Program-made: the position numbers and the translations under genes | NCBI GenBank assembly: GCA_016293265.1 | Contig: JAEDEN010000023.1 | Span: 1 to 26,555, forward strand | Length of the DNA stretch: 26,555 bases | Direction: 5' to 3' | Source: Oscillospiraceae bacterium | GTDB lineage: Bacteria; Bacillota; Clostridia; Oscillospirales; Oscillospiraceae | Shown: piece after piece, positions 1-7,488 of the stretch | Layout: each line of letters starts with the position of its first letter | Numbering within the stretch: the first letter of the stretch is position 1 | The notes under the pieces: model-generated | Told to the model about the DNA's origin: nothing | Databases searched by the model: none | The model's input: the letters and a program-made list of their open reading frames with translations, nothing else

Positions 1-159
1 AATCTTACTCATTGGCGGGAATTGCCGCCAGAGAAGGGAGAATGGTCCTCCGAAAAGCGGTTTTTCCTGTTTAGGGAGGATTTCGGCACCCTTCCATGGT
101 ATGTATCAGAAGAGGGAGTGATGCCGGAAAGAAGAAGCGGAAATAGGAAAAATCCCTGA
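1..159 (+). CDS. Possible 3' end of a truncated unknown gene
   Basis: Frame 1 is open from the first base to a TGA at 157-159, giving about 52 residues cut off at the window edge. The translation contains FREDFGTLPWYV and ends with a basic tail (PERRSGNRKNP). I do not recognise a family. The stop lies inside the terminator hairpin at 148-179, which fits a gene ending there, but an open stretch of this length is also possible by chance. The other two plus frames close earlier. Treat as tentative. Confidence 0.25.
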   Translation, partial: NLTHWRELPPEKGEWSSEKRFFLFREDFGTLPWYVSEEGVMPERRSGNRKNP

Positions 160-179
160 CAGGTCCGTCAGGGATTTTT
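148..179. terminator. Bidirectional intrinsic terminator
   Basis: A 13-bp perfect stem (148-160 with 167-179) and a 6-nt loop, with A-run and T-run ends, so it can work on either strand. It sits six bases beyond the rsmH stop on the minus strand and would end the MATE-rsmH transcript. Confidence 0.85.
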
Positions 180-184
180 GATTC

Positions 185-1222
185 TCAGGCCCGGATGGCC
201 CAGCGCAGCTTTGTGGATTTGGCCCGGGGGTTGCGGAAGCATTCCTCGGCGGAGGGGCGCACCACATCCTGGCAGATATCGCGGTAGATTCCTTCCCGGT
301 AATACTGGCGGAAGGCCTGCTTTACCAGCCGGTCCTCCCCGGAATGGAAGGTGAGGACCGCCACGCGGCCACCGCTTTTCAAAACGCCGGGCAGCTTTTC
401 CAGGAAGGAATAAAGGGCCTCAAACTCACTGTTGACGTCGATGCGCAGAGCCTGGAAGGTCCGCTGGCAGCTTTTTTTCACCGCTTCCTTCCGTTCCCGG
501 GGCGGCAGGAAGGAAAGGGCTTCCTCAATGACGGAGGAGAGGGCGCGGGTGGTTTCGATGGCCCCGCCCCGGCGGAAGACGCCCATGACGGTCTTGGCGA
601 TGGGGGCGGCATAGGGCTCGTCCGCATTTTCCACCAGCATGGCGGCGAGCTCCTCCTCGTCCAGCTCCCGCAGGCGCTGGGCTGCCGTCACACCGCAGGT
701 AGGGTCCAGACGCAGGTCCAGGGGGCCGTCGGCCTTGAAGGTGAAGCCCCGGGAGGGGTCGTCGATCTGCATGGAGGAGACGCCCAGGTCTGCCAGAATG
801 AAGTCGAACTTCTCTCCCGGAGCCACCTCATCCAACCGGGCGAAGTTCATGCGGCGGATGGTGAGGATCTCCGGCCCGAAGCCCGCCTCCTCCAGCCGCC
901 TGCGGGTCTTTTCGGATTCGATGGGGTCCACGTCGGTGGCATAGATATGCCCTTGGCCCCGGAGCTGCTCCAGCATCCTGCGGGTGTGGCCTCCGTAGCC
1001 CAGGGTGGCGTCCAGGCCCGTCTGGCCGGGCTGAATCTGAAGGACCTCCAGAATCTCCTCCACCATGATGGAGATGTGCATCCCAGCGGGGGTCTTCCCG
1101 CTCTGGATAATGCGGGCGACGTCCGCCTGGTATTTTTCCGGGTTCAGCTCCTTGTATTTTTCCTGGAAAGAACGGGGATGGGTACCTTTGTAGCGCACAC
1201 GGCGCTTATGCTCCTGCTCCAT
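185..1222 (-). CDS. rsmH: RsmH-type 16S rRNA (cytosine-1402-N4)-methyltransferase, extended paralogue
   Basis: S-adenosylmethionine-dependent methyltransferase of the RsmH/MraW family, which N4-methylates C1402 in the decoding centre of 16S rRNA. The 345-residue protein has the SAM-binding motif DATLGYGGHT (about residues 70-79), the family motif ADLGVSSMQIDDP, KKSCQRTFQALRIDVNSE, and the C-terminal LTFHSGEDRLVK and RAKSTKLRWAIRA. It carries about 45 extra basic N-terminal residues compared with the usual ~310 aa form, which starts close to the HxxVxxxE motif (here HISIMVEEIL). The ATG is preceded by AAAGGAG at 8-nt spacing. It follows the MATE gene by 27 nt, so the two are probably cotranscribed. 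No mraZ, ftsL or pbp lies beside it, so this is not the cell-division-cluster copy. Family certain; target of this extended form inferred. Confidence 0.9.
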   Translation of the reverse strand: MEQEHKRRVRYKGTHPRSFQEKYKELNPEKYQADVARIIQSGKTPAGMHISIMVEEILEVLQIQPGQTGLDATLGYGGHTRRMLEQLRGQGHIYATDVDPIESEKTRRRLEEAGFGPEILTIRRMNFARLDEVAPGEKFDFILADLGVSSMQIDDPSRGFTFKADGPLDLRLDPTCGVTAAQRLRELDEEELAAMLVENADEPYAAPIAKTVMGVFRRGGAIETTRALSSVIEEALSFLPPRERKEAVKKSCQRTFQALRIDVNSEFEALYSFLEKLPGVLKSGGRVAVLTFHSGEDRLVKQAFRQYYREGIYRDICQDVVRPSAEECFRNPRAKSTKLRWAIRA

Positions 1223-1249
1223 AGACGCGGCTCCTTTTTCAGCTTTCCT

Positions 1250-2653
1250 CTATCCTACCATATCCCGCTGCGCCGGGCAAGGGTGTTCCCGCTCCAACTG
1301 GCGGCGCAGCCGCCGCAGGTCATGGAAATAGGCGGGGAAGAGAAACAGGTCCGCCAGCAGCCAGGCCAGGGGGTTGGCTGCGCAGATGGCGGCGTAGCCA
1401 AAGCTCCGCACCGCCACAAAGCCCGCGAAGCACCGGGCCACCATTTCAAACACCCCTGCGAAGATGGCCTGCCGGGTGAAGCCCAGGCCCTGGATCATAA
1501 AACGCAGGATGTTCACGAAGGCCAGCAAGGTATAGGCTCCGCTGTTCCAGAGGAGGAATTCCCGGGCCAGGGCCGCCACCTGGCTTTGCAGGGCGGGGGC
1601 GGTGGCGCTGTCCATGAAGAGCAGGGCCATGCGGTCCCCCCAGAGAATGGTGACCAGAAGGACCGCCAGAGAGTAGCAGATGGCCAGGAGGGAACAGGCC
1701 CGCACGCCGGGACGCAGGCGTTCCAGCTTCATGGCGCCGTAGTTCTGGCCGCCGTAGACCGCCATGGTGGTGCCGGCGGCATCAAAAAAGCAGGCAAAGA
1801 GCTGACCCACCTTGCCGCCGGCGGCCAGGGCTGCCAGATATACGGTGCCAAGGCCGTTGGCCGCCGTCTGCACCACCACGCTGCCGATGGCGGTGATGGA
1901 ATACTGCAGTCCCATGGGGATGCCGATGCCGGCGCTGTGCCGCATCCGTCCCCAGTCCGGCTTCCGCTCCCCCGGAGCAAAGCGCAGCAGGGGATAGCGC
2001 CGGGGCATGATGGCAAGGCACAAAAGGCCGGAGACTCCCTGGGAGATGACGGTGGCCCAGGCGGGGCCCTCCACCCCCATGCCCAGGACGGTGACACTGA
2101 GGAGGTCCAGCAGGATATTCAAAAGGGAGGAGAAAATGAGAAAATAAATGGGGGTCCTGGAATCTCCCAGGGAGCGGATAATGCCGGAGAGGTAGTTGTA
2201 GAGGATCAGGACGGGGATGCCCAGGAAAATGATAAATATGTAGTCATGGGCATAGGAGAAGGTGTCCGCCGGGGCCTTCATCCAGCGGAGAATATCACCG
2301 CACAAAAGAGTGGTGACCACTGTAATGACCAGGGCGAAGAAGGCGGAGAGGAAGGCGCCGTTTGCCACGTAGCGCCGCAGCTCCGGCAGGTTTCCCTCGC
2401 CGAATTTCTGGGCCACCGGGATCACAAAGCCGCTGCAGATGCCGATGCAAAAGCCCAGTACCAGGAAATTGATGGCGCCGGTGGAGCCGACTCCCGCCAG
2501 GGCGTTTACCCCCAGGTATTTGCCGACGATCATGGTGTCCACCATGTTGTAAAACTGCTGAAACAGCATTCCGCCCCAAAGGGGCAGCATAAAGCCCGCC
2601 ACCAGGCCCGTGGGGGAGCCGGAGGTGAGGTCTTTCGTCACGTTTTTTGCCAT
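1250..2653 (-). CDS. MATE family multidrug/metabolite exporter
   Basis: Cation-coupled efflux protein of the multidrug and toxic compound extrusion (NorM/DinF-like) family in the cytoplasmic membrane. About 467 residues with roughly twelve hydrophobic segments. The N-terminus (DLTSGSPTGL, then MLFQQFYNMVDTMIVGKYLG) is the characteristic MATE opening, followed by ALAGVGSTGAINFL. An in-frame ATG at 2695 exists, but 2653 is preferred: it is preceded by GAAAGGAG at good spacing, it matches where family members begin, and the region upstream holds the promoter. Substrate is not predictable. It stops 27 nt before rsmH. A promoter and a long palindrome precede it, suggesting repression by an unlinked regulator. 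Confidence 0.93.
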   Translation of the reverse strand: MAKNVTKDLTSGSPTGLVAGFMLPLWGGMLFQQFYNMVDTMIVGKYLGVNALAGVGSTGAINFLVLGFCIGICSGFVIPVAQKFGEGNLPELRRYVANGAFLSAFFALVITVVTTLLCGDILRWMKAPADTFSYAHDYIFIIFLGIPVLILYNYLSGIIRSLGDSRTPIYFLIFSSLLNILLDLLSVTVLGMGVEGPAWATVISQGVSGLLCLAIMPRRYPLLRFAPGERKPDWGRMRHSAGIGIPMGLQYSITAIGSVVVQTAANGLGTVYLAALAAGGKVGQLFACFFDAAGTTMAVYGGQNYGAMKLERLRPGVRACSLLAICYSLAVLLVTILWGDRMALLFMDSATAPALQSQVAALAREFLLWNSGAYTLLAFVNILRFMIQGLGFTRQAIFAGVFEMVARCFAGFVAVRSFGYAAICAANPLAWLLADLFLFPAYFHDLRRLRRQLEREHPCPAQRDMVG

Positions 2654-2682
2654 GGAAGGGTCTCCTTTCAGAAATCCTGGAA

Positions 2683-2711
2683 AGTTTACTCCCAATTGGA
2701 AATCGTTTCAA
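2683..2711 (-). promoter_or_regulatory. Promoter of the MATE-rsmH unit
   Basis: On the minus strand TTGAAA (2706-2711) and TAAACT (2683-2688) are separated by 17 nt, a good sigma-A match. The start site would fall near 2676, just ahead of the ribosome binding site of the MATE gene. Confidence 0.6.
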
Positions 2712-2735
2712 TCTGCAAATAAACGATTTTTCCAA
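2696..2735. promoter_or_regulatory. Operator-like inverted repeat over the MATE -35
   Basis: A perfect 9-bp inverted repeat, AAATCGTTT (2700-2708) and AAACGATTT (2721-2729), with a 12-nt centre. The arms extend outward to TTGGA/TCCAA with a 2-nt offset. It overlaps the -35 and lies upstream of the likely start, so it would act as DNA, in the manner of a TetR- or MarR-type repressor site. No such regulator gene is next to it. Confidence 0.6.
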
Positions 2736-2785
2736 ACATTTGCAGGGCCATTTTGATGAATTTGTTCCAGCGGGGCCATGGAAGG

Positions 2786-2816
2786 AAAAAAGCTCCCCGG
2801 CGGTGAGCCGGGGAGC
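2786..2816 (-). terminator. Intrinsic terminator of murI
   Basis: A 10-bp perfect GC-rich stem (2792-2801 with 2807-2816), a 5-nt loop and, on the minus strand, a run of six T. It lies about 30 nt past the murI stop and upstream of the MATE promoter. Confidence 0.9.
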
Positions 2817-2844
2817 AGTGGATCGGGAAGGGAAACGGCCGGGA

Positions 2845-3663
2845 TCAGAATTCTTCGATGTTGATCTCGGTGGCGCTGCCGTGGATGTCCTTGTTCAGGA
2901 ACACCTGGGCGATGGTCTCAAAATCCTGCAGGCGGGCGCTGCAGTAGTAGTCCACCTGGGCGGCGGCGTCCTGATCGGCCAGGCCGCCGGTTTCGGTCAG
3001 GGTCTTGATAATGGCCTTGGCGGACTCGGCACCGGAGTCCACCAGGGCTACATCCTGGCCCATGTAGTTGGACACCACCTGGGCGATGAGGGGATAGTGG
3101 GTGCAGCCCAGAATGACCACATCCACGCCCTGGGCCTTCAGGGGGGCCAGATATTCGGCGGCGGCCTCTTCGATCAGGGCGTCGCCGGGGAGGATATGGT
3201 TGCTCTCAATCAGGGGGACCAGCTTGGGGCATCCCTGGGAGAAGACCTGGGCACCGGGCAGCAGGGCCTTCAGAGCGGTCTCATAGGCGCCGCTGCGGAC
3301 GGTGGCCTGGGTGGCGATGACGCCGATGCGGCCCGTCTTGGTGAGGGCGGCGGCAGCAGCGGCGGCGGCGTCCACCGTGCCCACCACGGGGATGTCCGGG
3401 TTGTCAGCGGCAAGCTCCTCGCCGGCGTTGCAGGTGATGGTGTTGCAGGCGATGAGAAGCGCCTTCACACCCTTGGTGCGCAGAAAACGACCGTCCTGGA
3501 GGGAGAGGTTGGTGATGTCTTCCTTGGTGCGGTTACCGTAGGGGACGCGGGCGGTATCTCCGAAGTAGACGATGCTTTCATTGGGATAGTCCCGCAGCAG
3601 GGCGCGGGCGGCGGTCAGGCCACCGACGCCGGAGTCGAAAACGCCAATAGGCCGATTGTCCAT
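2845..3663 (-). CDS. murI: Glutamate racemase
   Basis: Cofactor-independent racemase converting L- to D-glutamate for peptidoglycan stem peptides. 272 residues, the usual length. The N-terminal motif IGVFDSGVGGLT holds the catalytic Asp10. Both catalytic cysteines are visible: Cys73 in LLIACNTIT and Cys187 in VILGCTHYPLI. PYGNRT is also conserved. The open frame runs 100 codons further upstream, but 3663 is preferred because homologues start here, AAGGGAG lies 9 nt before the ATG, and a promoter (3769-3798) falls inside the extension. It appears to be a single-gene unit with its own promoter and terminator. Confidence 0.97.
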   Translation of the reverse strand: MDNRPIGVFDSGVGGLTAARALLRDYPNESIVYFGDTARVPYGNRTKEDITNLSLQDGRFLRTKGVKALLIACNTITCNAGEELAADNPDIPVVGTVDAAAAAAAALTKTGRIGVIATQATVRSGAYETALKALLPGAQVFSQGCPKLVPLIESNHILPGDALIEEAAAEYLAPLKAQGVDVVILGCTHYPLIAQVVSNYMGQDVALVDSGAESAKAIIKTLTETGGLADQDAAAQVDYYCSARLQDFETIAQVFLNKDIHGSATEINIEEF

Positions 3664-3768
3664 AGCTATTTGCTCCCTTTCTGTGTCATTATTATCAATG
3701 TGTATCGGTGGGAGGCTTGCCGGAGATACGCTGCGGTGGGCAGCGCCGGCAGAACCTTTCCATAGCCT

Positions 3769-3798
3769 ATCATAGTATTTCCGAGCAGGATTTGTCAA
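3769..3798 (-). promoter_or_regulatory. Promoter of murI
   Basis: Minus-strand TTGACA (3793-3798) and TATGAT (3769-3774) with an 18-nt spacer, close to the sigma-A consensus. This implies a leader of about 100 nt. The rest of the gap (3799-4037) is AT-richer and holds nothing I can assign. Confidence 0.75.
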
Positions 3799-4037
3799 TA
3801 GCCGCCTTAAATAGCGAAAATGGGAAAAAGAGGAAATGATTCCCGGGAGTTTGGCGTGGTCATACCAAAATCCGAAAATGAGAGGGGCGGCCGCCAAAAT
3901 TTCAATTCCGGCCATAATAAGGCTCCAAACGGGAACATTATGCAAGTTTTTGATAATTAACATTCATATAAATTAACGGTTTTGTTACAAAATTACCGAA
4001 AAAATTGTGTATAGCTGACAAAAAGAAGAAAGGGGAC

Positions 4038-4066
4038 TTGAAAAATGAAGGTAAGTGCGGTATGAT
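4038..4066 (+). promoter_or_regulatory. Promoter of the TAXI-TRAP operon
   Basis: TTGAAA (4038-4043) and TATGAT (4061-4066) with a 17-nt spacer. The predicted start is near 4073, where a small hairpin (4073-4087) would cap the 45-nt leader. The following gene has AGAGGA 8 nt before its ATG. Confidence 0.8.
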
Positions 4067-4117
4067 ATGCACGTGGTTTAAAGCCACTTATATTTCTTAG
4101 GAAAAGAGGAATAAAAG

Positions 4118-5167
4118 ATGAAGAAGTTACTCTCCGTCCTGCTGGCTGTCACCATGATGGCTACCGTCCTGGCTGGCTGCGGCGCCAAGAAGGATGAACC
4201 CGCCGCTCCTGCCGCTTCCCAGCCCGCTGCTTCCCAGCCTGCCGCTTCCGCTCCTGGCAGCGCTGAAGAGGTGGACACCAACACCGTCGCCGTCGGCGCC
4301 ATCGTCCTCGCCCGCGATGATATCGCTGAGGATGAGATCTACACCTTTGTTTCCACCATCTTCGAGAACCTGGATGCTATTACCTCTCAGCACGCCAAGG
4401 GCGCTGAGCTGAGCCTGGAGTATGCTTCCTCCATGACCTCCGTCCCCTATCATCCCGGTGCTGCCAAGTACTTCAAGGAGAAGGGCTTCGAGGTTGCTTC
4501 CGTTAAGGAAGGCGCCGGCACCGGCGCTGCCCGCGGCAGCCTGACCTTCGGCACCGGCGGTGAGTCCGGCACCTACTACGCCTTCGGCGGCGTTCTGGGC
4601 GCTTATGTCTCCAACAACACCAACCTGAGCATCACCACCGTTACCTCCGGCGGTTCCGCCGTCAACATTGACGATATGACCGCTGACAACGTCCAGCTCG
4701 CTTTCTGCCAGTCTGACGTTATGAGCTACGCCTACAACGGCGAGCGCCTGTTCGACGCTCCCATCGAGGGCTTCTCTGTTGTCGCCGCCCTGTACATGGA
4801 GGCTGTTCAGATCGTCACCAACAACCCCGACATCAAGACCGTTGCTGACCTGGCTGGCAAGAAGGTTTCCGTCGGCGCCGCTGGTTCCGGCACCTACTTC
4901 AACGCCATCGACGCTCTGGAGATCTATGGCCTGAGCGAGAACGACATCAGCCCCGTGTACCAGAGCTTCGGTGACTCCACCGAGTCCCTGAAGGACGGCA
5001 AGATCGACGCCGCTTTCGTCGTCGCCGGCGCTCCCACCACCTCCATCGTTGACTTGGCCACCGCCACCGACGTGTATCTGGTCAGCTTCGACCAGGAGCA
5101 TGCTGATTCCCTGCTGGCTGCTTCTCCCTACTACAGCAACTACGTCATCCCCGCTGGTACTTATTGA
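4118..5167 (+). CDS. TAXI-type TRAP solute-binding lipoprotein, circularly permuted
   Basis: Extracytoplasmic binding protein for a TAXI-type tripartite ATP-independent transporter, 349 residues. It has a lipoprotein signal with lipobox LAGC (Cys21) and an Ala/Pro/Ser spacer to about residue 50. Residues about 52-125 (DTNTVAVGAIVLARDD ... SVPYHPGAAKYFKEKG) match what is normally the C-terminal end of TAXI proteins. A glycine-rich linker follows (about 128-140). Then comes the usual N-terminal core, SLTFGTGGESGTYYAFGG (141 on), through TVADLAGKKVSVGAAGSGT. The protein stops right after VIPAGTY (349), where ordinary members continue into the TVAV segment. Thus nothing is missing but the order is rotated. 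The gene is intact, with good promoter and ribosome binding site, and precedes its fused permease. Ligand unknown; characterised TAXI proteins bind small carboxylates such as glutamate. Confidence 0.9.
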   Translation: MKKLLSVLLAVTMMATVLAGCGAKKDEPAAPAASQPAASQPAASAPGSAEEVDTNTVAVGAIVLARDDIAEDEIYTFVSTIFENLDAITSQHAKGAELSLEYASSMTSVPYHPGAAKYFKEKGFEVASVKEGAGTGAARGSLTFGTGGESGTYYAFGGVLGAYVSNNTNLSITTVTSGGSAVNIDDMTADNVQLAFCQSDVMSYAYNGERLFDAPIEGFSVVAALYMEAVQIVTNNPDIKTVADLAGKKVSVGAAGSGTYFNAIDALEIYGLSENDISPVYQSFGDSTESLKDGKIDAAFVVAGAPTTSIVDLATATDVYLVSFDQEHADSLLAASPYYSNYVIPAGTY

Positions 5168-5215
5168 TCTGATTCAGATCCAGAATTGTTTTAACATCTG
5201 AAATAGGCCAAAAAA

Positions 5216-5280
5216 GGGCTGCGGCGTCCTTGGGCGCCGCAGCCCGAACCACCTTGTGGGGTGTCCTCCTTAGGGGGACA
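5216..5280. promoter_or_regulatory. Stem-loop array between binding protein and permease
   Basis: A strong 11-bp stem (5216-5226 with 5235-5245) is followed by a second hairpin (5262-5269 with 5273-5280, one G-T pair). On the plus strand the first stem has A residues before it but no T-run after it, so it is not a standard terminator in the operon's direction. It probably protects the 3' end of the binding-protein message and lowers permease expression. Confidence 0.6.
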
Positions 5281-5336
5281 ACCCTGGTAAGTGAGCATTT
5301 TTGTGTATCCTGAATCTCAAAAACGGAGGTTAAGCT

Positions 5337-7388
5337 ATGCCTAATAACAACAAGGCTGCAGACGAGGCTGTCAAGAGCCAGGTCATTGATCTGGAAAAAG
5401 GCTTGGATGATGCTACTGCGGCCGAAATCGACGCATTGATGCGTAAGTATGACGCCGAGTCCAACGTCCGCATCTGGACCGGAAAGCCCAAGATCCTTGT
5501 TGGCGCGGTCAACGTGATCTTCTCCCTGTACTGCATCTGGTCCACGCTCTTTTCCACCGCTGACCTGCAGGTCCGCCTGCCTCTGTTCCTGGGCTGCATC
5601 GTTATCATGGGTTACCTCACCTATCCCATTAAGAAGGGTGACATGAGACCCAACCGCATACCCATCTATGATATTGTCATCATGCTTGCCGGCGCATTTT
5701 CTTTCTTCTGGTACTCCTTTAACTACATGGATATGATGCGCAACAACATCACCAGCGCATCCAAGCTCACCACCTTCCATATTGCCATCGGTATCATCGG
5801 CATTCTGGTCATGGCTGAGCTGTGCCGCCGTAGCGTCGGTATCCCCATCCTGTGCGTCGTTGGCGTTCTGCTGATCTATACCTTCGCCAGCGGCCAGGCC
5901 CTGCCTCGCGTTATCCACACCATGTTCTATGGCACCTCCGGCGTGCTGGCCACTCCTGTTCAGGTCTGCGCAAAGTTCATCGGTGTGTTTATCATCTTCG
6001 GCGCGTTCCTGGAGCGCACCGGTATCTCCAATTTCTTCATCGCTCTGGCCAACTGCGCGGTGGGCTGGGCTTCCGGTGGTCCCGCCAAGGTGGCCGTTAT
6101 CTCCTCCGCCCTGTGCGGTATGGTGTCCGGCTCCTCCGTGGGCAACACTGTTACCACTGGCTCCATCACCATCCCCATGATGAAGGATACCGGTTACAAG
6201 CCCGAGTTTGCCGCTGCCGTTGAGGCTTCCGCCTCCACCGGTGGCCAGATCATGCCTCCCATCATGGGCGCTGCCGCCTTCCTGATGGCTGAGTACATGG
6301 GTATCCCCTATATTCAGGTGGCTATTTACGCCATCCTGCCCGCCGTTCTGTATTTCTCCGGCATCTTCATGACGGTCCATCTGGAGGCCAAGAAGCTGGG
6401 CTTGAAGGGCATCCCCAGAGAGCAGCTCCCCAAGTTTGGCCACCTCATCAAGCGTATCTACCTGCTGGCTCCCTTGGTCATTCTGGTGTTCCTGGTTTCT
6501 GCTAACATTCGTTCCCTGCAGTTCTCCGCTACCCTGGCCATCGTCATCGCCATTCTGGTCGGTATCCCCGATATGATTGGAAATGCCAAGAAGAACGAGG
6601 AGAACCTGCCCGGCAGCACTGGCAGCCGCTTCATCAAGAAGCTGTTCACCACCATCTGGGAAGCTCTTGAGGCCGGCGGCCGCGGCGTTATCACCGTTGC
6701 CGTTGCCTGCTCCATGGCTGGTATGATTGCCGGCTGCATCACCGTTACCGGTCTTGCTTCCAAGCTGGTTTCTGCCGTGGTGAACATCTCCAGCATGATT
6801 CCCAATCCCACGCTGTCCATGCTGTTCGCTCTGTTCCTGACTATGATCTGCTGCATCATTCTGGGTATGGGCGTCCCCACCACTGCTAACTACTGCATCA
6901 TGGCCTCCACCTGCGCCCCCATCCTCATCACCTTGGGTGTGCCCAGAGTTGCGGCCCACTTCTTCGTGTTCTACTTTGGCATCGTGGCCGACATCACGCC
7001 TCCCGTTGCCTTGGCTGCCTTCGCCGGCGCCGCCATCGCCAAGTGCGACCCCATGAAGGCCGGCTTCAACGCAACGAGACTGGCTATCGCCGCCTTCCTG
7101 GTGCCCTACATCTTTGCCATCAACCCCACCATGCTGCTGATGGACAAGGGCGTTCTTGTGGCTATCCAGATCATCGTCACCTCTCTGTTGGGCCTGTTCG
7201 GCATCGCCGCCGCTTTGAACGGCCACCTGTTCACCAAGATCAATCCCCTGTTCCGTATCTTGCTGATCGCCGGTGGTCTGTGCATGATGGTCCCCGGCAG
7301 CGTGACCGACATCGTTGGTATCGCTCTGGTGGTTGGCATCGTCTTTGTCCAGCGCATGATGGGCAAGAAGGAAGCCGCCAAGGCCTGA
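5337..7388 (+). CDS. TRAP transporter fused permease (TAXI type, DctQM fusion)
   Basis: Integral membrane part of a sodium- or proton-driven TRAP transporter that works with the binding protein just upstream. 683 residues. A charged cytoplasmic N-terminus of about 55 residues is followed by a four-helix small-subunit-like part (from about KILVGAVNVIFSLYCIWS), then the large 12-helix DctM-like part. Recognisable pieces are GAFLERTGISNFFIALA, SGSSVGNTVTTGSITIP, ASASTGGQIMPPIMGAAAF and GMGVPTTANYC, all typical of the fused TAXI permeases. The ATG follows GGAGG by 7 nt. It lies 169 nt after the binding protein, across two stem-loops, and ends at a strong terminator. Substrate not predictable. Confidence 0.95.
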   Translation: MPNNNKAADEAVKSQVIDLEKGLDDATAAEIDALMRKYDAESNVRIWTGKPKILVGAVNVIFSLYCIWSTLFSTADLQVRLPLFLGCIVIMGYLTYPIKKGDMRPNRIPIYDIVIMLAGAFSFFWYSFNYMDMMRNNITSASKLTTFHIAIGIIGILVMAELCRRSVGIPILCVVGVLLIYTFASGQALPRVIHTMFYGTSGVLATPVQVCAKFIGVFIIFGAFLERTGISNFFIALANCAVGWASGGPAKVAVISSALCGMVSGSSVGNTVTTGSITIPMMKDTGYKPEFAAAVEASASTGGQIMPPIMGAAAFLMAEYMGIPYIQVAIYAILPAVLYFSGIFMTVHLEAKKLGLKGIPREQLPKFGHLIKRIYLLAPLVILVFLVSANIRSLQFSATLAIVIAILVGIPDMIGNAKKNEENLPGSTGSRFIKKLFTTIWEALEAGGRGVITVAVACSMAGMIAGCITVTGLASKLVSAVVNISSMIPNPTLSMLFALFLTMICCIILGMGVPTTANYCIMASTCAPILITLGVPRVAAHFFVFYFGIVADITPPVALAAFAGAAIAKCDPMKAGFNATRLAIAAFLVPYIFAINPTMLLMDKGVLVAIQIIVTSLLGLFGIAAALNGHLFTKINPLFRILLIAGGLCMMVPGSVTDIVGIALVVGIVFVQRMMGKKEAAKA

Positions 7389-7402
7389 GATTTCTGCTTC
7401 TA

Positions 7403-7435
7403 AAAAACCGCTCCCAAAAGGGAGCGGTTTTTTTG
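7403..7435. terminator. Bidirectional intrinsic terminator
   Basis: Stem AACCGCTCCC/GGGAGCGGTT with an AAAA loop, flanked by A-run and T-run (7403-7435). It ends the TRAP operon and can also serve the convergent AraC gene. Confidence 0.93.
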
Positions 7436-7488
7436 CGTAGAATAGTTCGCTATTTCTGCCATCGGCCCTGGCAAAGGGGGAAGCGCAC

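Noticed and set aside
2654..2695. Longer MATE start at 2695
   Set aside because: No good ribosome binding site, extension overlaps the predicted promoter, and homologues start at the MAKNVTKDL position.
344..2722. 792-codon open frame opposite rsmH and MATE
   Set aside because: Antisense shadow: Gly/His/Gln-rich low-complexity translation typical of the complement of GC-rich genes.
3664..3963. 100-codon N-terminal extension of murI
   Set aside because: Contains the likely murI promoter, has no family match, and the inner ATG has a proper ribosome binding site.
3977..3998. Imperfect dyad CGG-TTTT-GTTAC-AAAA-TTA-CCG upstream of the TAXI operon
   Set aside because: Short, bulged and AT-rich; expected by chance in this AT-rich gap, and no regulator is tied to it.
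4118..5167. Misassembly as the cause of the rotated TAXI gene
   Set aside because: Would need two in-frame joints, a natural-looking glycine linker and a stop at the right place; thought unlikely but not excluded without reads.
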